Below the pieces are notes generated by a model. That model worked only from the letters and a program-made list of their open reading frames with translations, searched no databases and had not been told where the DNA came from. Positions 36,858 through 44,864 of a stretch of DNA of 52,011 nt are shown here, piece after piece. The DNA is taken from contig CANQQT010000008.1 in assembly GCA_947626065.1 (NCBI GenBank), forward strand, positions 1 through 52,011, given 5' to 3'. How positions within the stretch are numbered: position 1 is the stretch's first letter; the number at the start of each line of letters is the position of its first letter. The stretch is from an uncultured Clostridia bacterium (GTDB taxonomy: Bacteria > Bacillota > Clostridia > Oscillospirales > CAG-272). Position numbers and translations under genes: made by a program.

Positions 36858-37133
36858 TTAATAGTTTTTCAAAATATCGTGATGGCCGATGTCAACAAGG
36901 GCAACAAGGGTGCTTCCTTCGTAAAACCAAATAACGCGAATGTCCATGTTTACGCTAAATTCAAATAGATCTTCTGTCCCCTGAATTTTTTTCACGCGCA
37001 AAGAGGGATGAAGTGGATTTTCGGAAAAAATAGCCAATTTGTTTTTGAATTGCTTTTTTCGGTTCCGGTCAGATTTTTGTAATGTTTTTGAAACCGGTCT
37101 GTAAAAGTGATTTTTAACATTCGTTTTCCTCAA
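36858..37133 (-). CDS. RelE/ParE superfamily toxin
   Basis: HPSLRVKKIQGTEDLFEFSVNMDIRVIWFYEGSTLVALVDIGHHDIL; overlaps the antitoxin ORF. Confidence 0.85.
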   Translation of the reverse strand: MRKTNVKNHFYRPVSKTLQKSDRNRKKQFKNKLAIFSENPLHPSLRVKKIQGTEDLFEFSVNMDIRVIWFYEGSTLVALVDIGHHDILKNY

Positions 37134-37380
37134 GCTTCTTCATCATTTCGTCAATGCTCTCAAAAGTCGGCGTTTGACCGGTTTTTATCTTCTCTTTCAG
37201 GGCGCGGATCTCCCCTTGCAGGTCGTCTACGTAATTTTTCGGATAAACCGCGACGGGGATCATACAAATCATTCCGTCGCGCTCGTAAACCTCCAATTTG
37301 TCGCCCTCCGACAGCCCGAGCGCCGACACAATTTCCTTCGGCAGGGTGATTTGCGATTTCGTTCTCAGTTCTGCAAGCAT
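37114..37380 (-). CDS. AbrB/MazE-type antitoxin
   Basis: MLAELRTKSQITLPKEIVSALGLSEGDKLEVYERDGMICMIPVAVYPK SpoVT/AbrB pattern. Confidence 0.88.
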   Translation of the reverse strand: MLAELRTKSQITLPKEIVSALGLSEGDKLEVYERDGMICMIPVAVYPKNYVDDLQGEIRALKEKIKTGQTPTFESIDEMMKKLEENEC

Positions 37381-37436
37381 TTTTTCCTCCTGTTTCGGAA
37401 TGATTTCCGAAAGTATGATTTTCTTACTTTACTACT

Positions 37437-37465
37437 ATTATACACTTTCTTTGAGGGGTTGTCAA
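37437..37465 (-). promoter_or_regulatory. Sigma-A promoter of AbrB-RelE operon
   Basis: Minus strand TTGACA - 17 nt - TATAAT. Confidence 0.75.
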
Positions 37466-37503
37466 GAGACTTGCTTCTTTTTTATATTTTTTTCGTCAGC
37501 CCC

Positions 37504-37530
37504 TTGACAATATAGGATTTATCCTATAAA
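37504..37530 (+). promoter_or_regulatory. Promoter with embedded 18-bp palindromic operator for XRE gene
   Basis: TTGACA (37504-37509), TATAAA (37525-37530); perfect TATAGGAT-TT-ATCCTATA at 37511-37528. Confidence 0.7.
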
Positions 37531-37563
37531 ATAAAATCAACACAGCAAAGCGAGGGCGGCGCC

Positions 37564-37848
37564 ATGACAAACTATAAAGATTATTTGAACGAACAGCTTC
37601 AAGACGAAGCCTTCAAAAAGGAATGGGACGCTTTAGAGCCGGAATTTGCCATCATTCAAGCCATTCTCGACGCAAGGAAAAGCGCCGGTCTTACGCAAAA
37701 GGAGCTTGCGGAAAAAACAGGCATTGCGCAGAGCGACATCAGCAAGCTGGAAAACGGGAGCGCCAACCCTTCTCTGAAAACGCTTCAACGGCTTGCATGG
37801 GGCATGGGAATGCACTTGAAACTGGAATTTGTTCCGGGGATAAAATAA
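37564..37848 (+). CDS. XRE-family HTH protein (HigA-like), no adjacent HigB seen
   Basis: ILDARKSAGLTQKELAEKTGIAQSDISKLENGSANPSLKTLQRLAWGMGMHLKLEF. Confidence 0.88.
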   Translation: MTNYKDYLNEQLQDEAFKKEWDALEPEFAIIQAILDARKSAGLTQKELAEKTGIAQSDISKLENGSANPSLKTLQRLAWGMGMHLKLEFVPGIK

Positions 37849-37968
37849 CGGAGCCTGTGGCGCGGAGGATGGCTTCGCGCCTTTTTGCTTTTCCGCGCTT
37901 CTTCCCACTCTTGACAGCCGCCGCATTTTGTGGTATCATAATACCATCACACAAGGACGGTCTTTTTT

Positions 37969-38682
37969 ATGGCTCTTTACTCCTTCGCGGGGCTCTGCGT
38001 TGACATGGAGCCGCGCTATTCTCTTCTTCTTCACCGCGCCGCGCCCTATCTTCTCTCTTCTCCTTCGGGAAAACCGGATATTCGTCTCCGCGTTCCTTCG
38101 GGGCCTTGGGAAGGGGAGGCCCCGGGGCTTTCGGAGGAGGATCTTGAAAACGCCTATCTCTGCGGGCTCTTTTACCGCGCCCTTTTGGGCTTTGACGGGA
38201 TGATGCTTCACGCCTCGGCTGTCGCCTACGGCGGGTTCGCTTATCTCTTCTCCGCTCCCTCCGGCACCGGGAAATCCACGCACACGGCGGGTTGGGTTCG
38301 CCTTCTCGGGAAAGAGGCGGTGATTCTCAACGACGACAAGCCGGCCCTTCGCGTGATGCCGGACGGGCGCTTTTACGCCTGTGGGACTCCTTTTTCCGGC
38401 ACCTCTCCCCTGAATGCCAATCTCTGTCTTCCTGTGGGGGGAATCTGCCGCCTTTACCGTGGGGAGGAAAATTCCATTTCTCCTCTTTCCCCCGCTCAGG
38501 CTCTTCCTCTTCTCTACGAGCAGACGGTCAACCGGCTTCCCGACCGGCTTTCGCGTTCGCTTCTTTCTCTTCTTGACAAGCTTGTCGACGAGGTTCCTCT
38601 TTGGAAAATGACCTGCACCGTCGGGGACGCCGCCGTGCGGCTTTCTTTTGAAACCATGACGGGAAAGCCCTTCCCAGTCTGA
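37969..38682 (+). CDS. HprK-related kinase-like P-loop protein
   Basis: MMLHASAVAYGGFAYLFSAPSGTGKSTHTAGWVRLLGKEAVILNDDKPALR. Confidence 0.8.
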   Translation: MALYSFAGLCVDMEPRYSLLLHRAAPYLLSSPSGKPDIRLRVPSGPWEGEAPGLSEEDLENAYLCGLFYRALLGFDGMMLHASAVAYGGFAYLFSAPSGTGKSTHTAGWVRLLGKEAVILNDDKPALRVMPDGRFYACGTPFSGTSPLNANLCLPVGGICRLYRGEENSISPLSPAQALPLLYEQTVNRLPDRLSRSLLSLLDKLVDEVPLWKMTCTVGDAAVRLSFETMTGKPFPV

Positions 38683-38744
38683 ATTCCGGGGGCTTCTGCT
38701 TCCGAATCTTTTATCTTTATATTATATTATGGAAGGAAATTGCT

Positions 38745-39017
38745 ATGAAAATTTCAGAAGGCTTCATTTATAAGAAAATGCACGGCATGGGGGTGATCGT
38801 TCCGGTCGGGGAGCGCTCCCACGACTTCCGAGGGATGGTGACTCTGAACGAAACGGGGAGTTTTCTCTGGGAAAAGCTCGAAAGTGAAAAGGAGCTGTCC
38901 CGGGAGGCCCTTGTCGAGGCTCTTCTTTCGGAATACGACACCGACCGCGAAACCGCCGCCCGCGACGTTGACGCCTTTCTTTCCAAGCTGAAGGAAGCGG
39001 GCGTCCTTGCCGACTGA
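38745..39017 (+). CDS. PqqD family peptide-binding protein
   Basis: VTLNETGSFLWEKLESEKELSREALVEALLSEYDTDRETAARDVDAFLSKLKEAGVL. Confidence 0.88.
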   Translation: MKISEGFIYKKMHGMGVIVPVGERSHDFRGMVTLNETGSFLWEKLESEKELSREALVEALLSEYDTDRETAARDVDAFLSKLKEAGVLAD

Positions 39018-39483
39018 GCCGGTACGCCGTCCCCTTGACACCGACCTGCTCTGCGGGCTGATGCAGGAGGTTTTCGCGAGGGGCGGAACCTTTCGTTTTT
39101 ATCCCACGGGGGGAAGTATGCTTCCGATGCTTCACGAGCACCGGGACTGCGTGGAGCTTGCCTCCCCGGAGGGGCGACCGATTAAAAAATACGACGTGAT
39201 CCTCTACCGCCGGGGAAGCGGGGAGGCGGTTTTGCACCGCATTCTCGGGATCGACCGGACGGGGAAATTCATTCTCTGCGGGGACGCGCAGACCGAGCGG
39301 GAGCGGGGGATCGACCGGGCGCAGGTTCTGGGGGTTCTCGTCTCCTTTACGCGGGACGGGAAGGAGATTCCTGTCGAAAAATTCTCTTACCGGGTCTACG
39401 TTCTGGCGCGGGCTTCCTCCCGGCCTTTTCGCGCTCTTCTTAAGCGCGGGAAGCGTTTTCTTTCCCGTGGGAAACGGGGATAA
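39007..39483 (+). CDS. S24/S26 family signal peptidase-like protein (TTG start overlapping pqqD-like stop, uncertain)
   Basis: FRFYPTGGSMLPMLHEHRDCVEL, KKYDVILYRRGSGEAVLHRILGID; no N-terminal TM seen. Confidence 0.75.
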   Translation: MPTEPVRRPLDTDLLCGLMQEVFARGGTFRFYPTGGSMLPMLHEHRDCVELASPEGRPIKKYDVILYRRGSGEAVLHRILGIDRTGKFILCGDAQTERERGIDRAQVLGVLVSFTRDGKEIPVEKFSYRVYVLARASSRPFRALLKRGKRFLSRGKRG

Positions 39484-39572
39484 GAAAATTTTTCTTTCCT
39501 ATATTATATGCTTCACGCGCCGGGCTGACACTTCGCGCGGGGAGGATTGACACAGAAGACCGCACGCAAAAC

Positions 39573-39606
39573 GGCCCCTGCTTTTCGGCGGGGGCCACGT
39601 TTTTTA
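39573..39606 (+). terminator. Rho-independent terminator after HprK/PqqD/S26 cassette
   Basis: GGCCCC...GGGGCC hairpin followed by TTTTTT. Confidence 0.75.
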
Positions 39607-39640
39607 TTGGGTTCCGGCGGGGAAGCGCTTCGGGGGGCTC

Positions 39641-40363
39641 TTATGGCGCGATCCCCGCCTCGGGCGGCAGGGGGAAGGGCGTCAGGCATTTGGCGAGGCC
39701 TTTTTCCTCGATCAGGGAAAGGGCCGGGCCGAGGTTGGGGCTTCGGTCTCCCATGTTGTGGCAATCGGATCCGAGGAAGCCGATTTTTCCCTCCGCAAGC
39801 ATTTTGAGGGCCTTTTTCTGCGTTTTCGGGTTCAGGAAAAATTCGGCGCTTGCCTGAATGCCGATTCCGTTTTCAAGGAGGAGGGGGAGGAGCCTCTTTT
39901 TCTGGTAGGGAAGGTAGCGCTCGATATGGGCGAGAACCGGGAAGAGGCCGCGATCCTCTTTCAGGGAGAGGATTTCGGAAACCGCGCTTTCCGTCCATCT
40001 TCCGACCGGCATTTCAAGGAGAAAGAGGGAGGTTCCCTTCGGGCAGAGGGAAGACAGCTTTTCGGCTCCGGAAATTCCGGGGAAATAGGCGACCTCCGCT
40101 CCGAGGGCAAGGAAGGGATGGCGGCTCCCGTCGTAGACCCCATGCAGAGAAGACACAGCTTTTTCCCTTCTTGCAAGGAAGCAGTCGAGATTGTCGCGGG
40201 AGGGGTAAAAGTGGGGGGTGGCGACGGCGACTTTCACGCCCTGTTTCGTCATTTCCTCCAGCATGGCAAGGGTCATGGCGGGGTTTCGGCTCCCGTCGTC
40301 GATTCCGGGGAGAATATGGCAGTGCAGGTCGGGGATCGGGGGGCGTGGGAGGCTTTGGCTCAT
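39641..40363 (-). CDS. CpsB/CapC family tyrosine-protein phosphatase (PHP fold)
   Basis: IPDLHCHILPGIDDGSRNPAMTLAMLEEMTKQGVKVAVATPHF; VLAHIERYLPYQ; GSDCHNMGDRSPNL. Confidence 0.92.
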   Translation of the reverse strand: MSQSLPRPPIPDLHCHILPGIDDGSRNPAMTLAMLEEMTKQGVKVAVATPHFYPSRDNLDCFLARREKAVSSLHGVYDGSRHPFLALGAEVAYFPGISGAEKLSSLCPKGTSLFLLEMPVGRWTESAVSEILSLKEDRGLFPVLAHIERYLPYQKKRLLPLLLENGIGIQASAEFFLNPKTQKKALKMLAEGKIGFLGSDCHNMGDRSPNLGPALSLIEEKGLAKCLTPFPLPPEAGIAP

Positions 40364-41442
40364 GCGTTCTTCCCTCCTCTCCCGTGGGCGGGCTTTGTCG
40401 GGACGCCGCCCGGGGCGGGTTCCGCCGGGGCGTTTTTCTCTTGGGTATTCTCGTGTGAAGCGTGGGCGGGTTCTGTTGAAATATTTTCCGCAGGGGTGTT
40501 CTCGGATAAAACGAGGCCCGGGGCGGAATCCGCCGAAATATTTTCCGCCGGGGTATTTTCTTCCGTGGCGGGGGCTTTTGTGAAGTGCCGCACCGCGCCG
40601 AAAATCAGCCCAGCGACGAGGGCGCCCGAGGCGAAGCCTCCGATATCGATCCAGATATCCCCTATCGCCGCGTTTCTTCCGAGGATCATCTGTATCGTTT
40701 CGTCTGTCAGCGGGGCGAAGAGCGCCGCCGTGGAGAGGATCAGGATTTTATCGGAAAGGCGTCTTTTGCAGAGGGCGAGATAGAGGGTAATTTCTCCGCC
40801 GAGAAGGAGAAATTCAAGGAAATGCCCGGTTTTCCGGAAGTTTCTTTCGAGGATCTGTTCCTCCGACGGGGGATAATAGGTGAGGGGAAGAAGCGCGGAG
40901 GCCTTTCCGGCGGAGGGGGTGGTCGCAGGAAGCACCGGAACGGGGGTTGTTGCTAAAGCTACCGGAACGGGGGGTTCTGCTGAAAGCGCCGGGAAGGTTT
41001 TTTCTGTCAAGAGTCCTACGGCGGGGCTGACCGTCAAAATTTCCGGGGCGTTCATTTCTTCCAAAGATGCCGGGGTGGGGGTTCCTGCCAAAACCGCCGG
41101 GGCGGTCATTTCTTCCAAAGATGCCGAGGCGTGGATTCCTGCCAAAACCGCCGGGGCGGTTTTGGTCGCAGAAAACCCCGGAACGGGGTTTTCTGCTAAA
41201 GCCTCTTCGGCGGGGCTTTTTCCCTCACCTTCCCCAAAAGGGGAAGGCCGCCCCCCGAAAGGGAGAGCGGCCGAGGTCACAGGTCCTGCCGACGCCGTCT
41301 TGATACCAAAGAATGCCTGAAATCGGCGGGAAACGCGATGGGAAAGGTCGTTTGTGAGAAGCGAATTTCCCCATATAAAGGCAAGGGTGGCGGCAATCAG
41401 GACAAGAAGAACGCTTTTACAAAGCCGTTCCGGGTTTTTCAC
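40360..41442 (-). CDS. VanZ family protein with long repetitive extracellular insert
   Basis: C-terminal half RKTGHFLEFLLLGG...LTDETIQMILGRNAAIGDIWIDIGGFASGALVAGLI; insert with APAVLAG...SLEEM repeats. Confidence 0.85.
   Translation of the reverse strand: MKNPERLCKSVLLVLIAATLAFIWGNSLLTNDLSHRVSRRFQAFFGIKTASAGPVTSAALPFGGRPSPFGEGEGKSPAEEALAENPVPGFSATKTAPAVLAGIHASASLEEMTAPAVLAGTPTPASLEEMNAPEILTVSPAVGLLTEKTFPALSAEPPVPVALATTPVPVLPATTPSAGKASALLPLTYYPPSEEQILERNFRKTGHFLEFLLLGGEITLYLALCKRRLSDKILILSTAALFAPLTDETIQMILGRNAAIGDIWIDIGGFASGALVAGLIFGAVRHFTKAPATEENTPAENISADSAPGLVLSENTPAENISTEPAHASHENTQEKNAPAEPAPGGVPTKPAHGRGGKNA
40430..40570. repeat. Degenerate repeats coding (E)NTPAENIS units in VanZ tail
   Basis: GAAATATTTTCCGC(A/C)GGGGT recurs at ~40480 and ~40536. 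Confidence 0.65.
40930..41180. repeat. 54-bp (18-aa) tandem repeat inside VanZ ORF
   Basis: TCATTTCTTCCAAAGATGCCG...CCTGCCAAAACCGCCGGGGCGG at 41052 and 41106 with degenerate flanking units. Confidence 0.8.
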
Positions 41443-42269
41443 TTTCCGACTCCGGCGAGCTGGCTTTCCTGCTGTTTCACTCCGGAGGCGCTGGAATCCT
41501 TCTTTCCGGCGGCCTTGAAGATCGCGAGGAGGATTCCGTCAAGAATCAGCGCGGCGACAAGGTTGATAGCGCCCGAGACGACGAAGTTCATCACTCTTCC
41601 GAGGGAGGTGATCGGCGTGAAGAAGCGGGCGATCATCACGATCGAAAGAAGGGCGATAAAGAGGATCGGCTTTCCGATCGTCTCCTTTCCGGGCAGTGCC
41701 GACTCCTTCGGGAGGGAGAAGGCGTTCACCGCGTAGAAGACGAAGGTCACGGCGGCGGCGATCACCATCACGATGCGGGAATCAAGGACGAAGGAGAGAC
41801 CGGCTCCGAGGGCGAAGCTCACGACTCCCGAGACGATCGACCACGTCTTTTTTCCGGGGAGGGCTCCCTGCAGAAGGAGGGTAAAGCCGATGACCGCGAA
41901 GGCGCATTTTTCGATGCTCGCGGTTTTGAACATCAGCTCGCGGTTTCCTCCGTCAAAGAAGACGGCGACGACTGCGTGCGCAAGGGCCGAATAGAGGAGA
42001 AAAACGACGAGTCCGAGGAGGGCGCGGCGGTTCTGGCGGACGGCAAGGAGCTCCTTCTCATCGGCTTCTTCCGGCTCCTTGAAGAAGGCGGAAATCGCGT
42101 CGAGAATCCAGGTAAGGCCGAAGAGGAGAATTCCGTAGCTGACGAATTTTGCGAGGTTTATCTGCTCCGTCAGGTGCGGCACGGCAAAGTGCCAACCGAG
42201 AATAAGGATTGCGGTGACGATGACGGACGCGGCGAGACAGGCGCCCTTTTTGCTGTTGGTTTGCTTCAT
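41439..42269 (-). CDS. Polytopic membrane protein, unknown
   Basis: Multiple TM segments; stop overlaps VanZ start. Confidence 0.7.
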   Translation of the reverse strand: MKQTNSKKGACLAASVIVTAILILGWHFAVPHLTEQINLAKFVSYGILLFGLTWILDAISAFFKEPEEADEKELLAVRQNRRALLGLVVFLLYSALAHAVVAVFFDGGNRELMFKTASIEKCAFAVIGFTLLLQGALPGKKTWSIVSGVVSFALGAGLSFVLDSRIVMVIAAAVTFVFYAVNAFSLPKESALPGKETIGKPILFIALLSIVMIARFFTPITSLGRVMNFVVSGAINLVAALILDGILLAIFKAAGKKDSSASGVKQQESQLAGVGK

Positions 42270-42368
42270 AAGTAATCACATTCCTTCCTTTAAAGCTTTG
42301 CCGTTATCCTACGGCGAACATTTGATTTTATGCGGCTGCGCAGCCGCGGGAGAACAGATTTTAAAGCC

Positions 42369-43577
42369 TCAGTCCCTCTGGTAGAGGTCGCGGGTGTAGA
42401 CCTTTTCCGTGACGTCGGCGAGGCAGGGGGAGGGACGATTGGCGAGGATGACCGTCGCGATCTTCTTGAAGGCGTCAAGGTCCTTTTCCACGGGACAGCC
42501 TTGAAATTCCTCGACGCTGAGCGTCGGCTCGTAAATCACGACGGGGACGCCCCGGCCCTTTAGGCGGTTGATGATTCCGAGGATCGCGGAGGCGCGGAAG
42601 TTGTCGCTTCCCTCCTTCATGGTCAGGCGGAAGATTCCGACCTTCGTATCGGCGCCCTCTCCGTTTTCCTTCCATCCGGCGCGTCGGAGAACGTCTTCGG
42701 TGATGAAGTCCTTCCGGACGTGGTTGGCGCTGACGATGGCTCTCACAAGCTCGTTCGGGACGCCCTCGAAATTGGCGCGGAGCTGTTTGGTATCCTTCGG
42801 GAGGCAATAGCCTCCGTATCCGAAGGAGGGGTTGTTGTAATGGTCGCCGATGCGGGGATCCCCGCAGACTCCGGCGATGATCTGCCCCGCGTCGAGGCCC
42901 TTCATCACCGCGTAGGTGTCGAGCTCGTTGAAATAGGCCACCCGCATGGCGAGGTAGGTATTGGAGAAGAGCTTGACCGCCTCGGCCTCGGCGTCTCCCG
43001 TGAGGAGCACCGGCACGTCCTCTTTTAGGGCGCTTTCCCGGAGCAGCTCCGCGAAGCATTTGGCCGCCTCGGTCGATTCTTTGTCGGCAAGGTCGGATCC
43101 CACGATGATGCGGGAGGGGTAGAGGTTATCGTAGAGGGCCCGGCCTTCCCGGAGAAATTCCGGGCTGAACAGAACCTTCGCTCCGCTCCTTTTGCGGAGG
43201 CCCGCGGTAAATCCGACGGGAACGGTGGATTTGATGACCGTCACCGCACGGGGATTGACTTTTTTTACCGTCTCGACGACCTGCTCGACCGCCGAGGTAT
43301 CGAAGAAATTCTTTTCGGAATCATAATCGGTAGGGACGGCGACGACGACGAAATCGGCGTCTCGGTAGGCTTCCTCCGCGTCGAGCGTGGCCGTCAGGTC
43401 AAGCTCCTTTTCGGCAAGGAAGCGCTCAAGCTCCGCATCGCGGAGAGGGGACTGCCTGCGATTGATCTTCTCCACCTTTTCGGGGAGAATATCCACCGCC
43501 GTAACCCGGTTCTTTCCGGAGAGAAGGACCGCCAGCGACAGCCCTACGTAACCGGTCCCGGCAATTGCAATTTTCAA
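42369..43577 (-). CDS. UDP-glucose/GDP-mannose dehydrogenase family
   Basis: MKIAIAGTGYVGLSLAVLLS, VAVPTDYD, STVPVGFT, FSPEFLREGRALYDNLYPSRIIVGS, FGYGGYCLPKDTKQL. Confidence 0.95.
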   Translation of the reverse strand: MKIAIAGTGYVGLSLAVLLSGKNRVTAVDILPEKVEKINRRQSPLRDAELERFLAEKELDLTATLDAEEAYRDADFVVVAVPTDYDSEKNFFDTSAVEQVVETVKKVNPRAVTVIKSTVPVGFTAGLRKRSGAKVLFSPEFLREGRALYDNLYPSRIIVGSDLADKESTEAAKCFAELLRESALKEDVPVLLTGDAEAEAVKLFSNTYLAMRVAYFNELDTYAVMKGLDAGQIIAGVCGDPRIGDHYNNPSFGYGGYCLPKDTKQLRANFEGVPNELVRAIVSANHVRKDFITEDVLRRAGWKENGEGADTKVGIFRLTMKEGSDNFRASAILGIINRLKGRGVPVVIYEPTLSVEEFQGCPVEKDLDAFKKIATVILANRPSPCLADVTEKVYTRDLYQRD

Positions 43578-43601
43578 ACAGCTTCACCTTCCGTTCCGGG
43601 A

Positions 43602-44369
43602 TCAGTCTCCGCTTTTTCCGGTAAGAATCATGGCGGCGCCTTTTAAAATGATTTTCATATCCAGCACGACGCTTCGTTTTTCTATGTACTCAAGGTCGTA
43701 CCGGATCCACTCGTCGAAGGGGACGGAATGGCGGTCGGGCTGAATCTGCCACAGGCAGAGGAGTCCTCCCCGCACCGACAGCCTCAGCGTCTGCTCCTCC
43801 GTGTAGCTTTCCACCTCGTCGGGGAGCGGCGGACGTGGGCCGACCACGCTCATATCGCCCTTGAACACGTTAATCAGCTGTAAAAGCTCGTCGGCGGAGG
43901 TTCGCCTCAGAATTCTTCCGAAGGGCGTGATTCTCGGGTCGTTTTTGATTTTGAAAACCGGGCCGTCGGCCTCGTTCATTCCCGATTTTATCATATCGTC
44001 CTTCATCGTGTCCGCCATCGGCCTCATCGAGCGGATTTTATAGAATCGGAAAATTTTTCCTCCCCGGCCTACCCGCTCCGAAACGTAGATCGGATTATGG
44101 AAATCCTCCAGCCATTTGACAAGAAGGCAGAGGGCGATGAGGGGAGACAGAACCACAAGAAGCAGGAACGATGAAACGATATCAAAGGTTCTTTTGAAGA
44201 AAAGGTAGCCTCGCCGGGAGGCTTCTCTCTTTTCGCCGTTTTCGTAGAGGCGCTCGGCGACCTGCTCAAGGAAACCCGCGCCTTCCGATTCCTCGGAGAC
44301 CGCGATCCCGAAGGGTTCCGCCGGCTCGCCGCTCTCGGTGAGAACGGCATTTTTTTTTGCACTCGTCAT
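43602..44369 (-). CDS. Undecaprenyl-phosphate sugar transferase (WcaJ/RfbP-type)
   Basis: KRTFDIVSSFLLLVVLSPLIALCLLVKW, RVGRGGKIFRFYKIRSM, LRRTSADELLQLINVFKGDMSVVGPRPPLPDEV. Confidence 0.94.
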   Translation of the reverse strand: MTSAKKNAVLTESGEPAEPFGIAVSEESEGAGFLEQVAERLYENGEKREASRRGYLFFKRTFDIVSSFLLLVVLSPLIALCLLVKWLEDFHNPIYVSERVGRGGKIFRFYKIRSMRPMADTMKDDMIKSGMNEADGPVFKIKNDPRITPFGRILRRTSADELLQLINVFKGDMSVVGPRPPLPDEVESYTEEQTLRLSVRGGLLCLWQIQPDRHSVPFDEWIRYDLEYIEKRSVVLDMKIILKGAAMILTGKSGD

Positions 44370-44578
44370 AAAAAACTCCTGTTTACCGTGCGAATCGAAA
44401 TCAGAAGCGGGACCTCCATCCCCGAATGTGTTCGGCAAAAATCTAAAGAAAAAGGAGCGCGTCGGGAGGCTTCGGGGAGAAAAAGAGGGAAAAAGGCTTC
44501 CCCTTCCGGGCGGCGCGTAAGCGCTTTCCTTTTTGCGCCGAAAAGCACCCGGCCGAAACGTTCCCGATGATTTATCTA

Positions 44579-44607
44579 ATTATATCACATATTTTATTCT
44601 CTGTCAA
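44579..44607 (-). promoter_or_regulatory. Sigma-A promoter of exopolysaccharide operon
   Basis: Minus strand TTGACA - 17 nt - TATAAT, ATGTGA before the -10. Confidence 0.8.
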
Positions 44608-44775
44608 TATATTTCGACGCAATTGTTACAAGATATTCTCGCGTGAAAAACGGTCGCTTTTTTCCTCTTCCCTTCCCCCCCGGAAAAGCCGCTCTCCGGG
44701 GCGGGAGCGCGGGCGAATTTCCCGGAATTTTCTTCTTTTTATAAAAATTTTCTTTCCTTATTTTATGTTCCCCTC

Positions 44776-44804
44776 TTGACGAATCGGCGAAAAGGGGATA
44801 TAAT
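44776..44804 (+). promoter_or_regulatory. Sigma-A promoter of surface protein gene
   Basis: TTGACG - 17 nt - TATAAT. Confidence 0.75.
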
Positions 44805-44864
44805 AGGGAATGAGGGGAGGGTTCTTCCCTCCCCCGGAACCGATACAGAAGGGCGGAATGCAAC

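Noticed and set aside
42332-42347. Perfect 16-bp palindrome GCGGCTGCGCAGCCGC between the dehydrogenase and membrane-protein genes
   Set aside because: Single GC-rich palindrome without T-tract or repeat elsewhere; could be chance, so not promoted to a finding.
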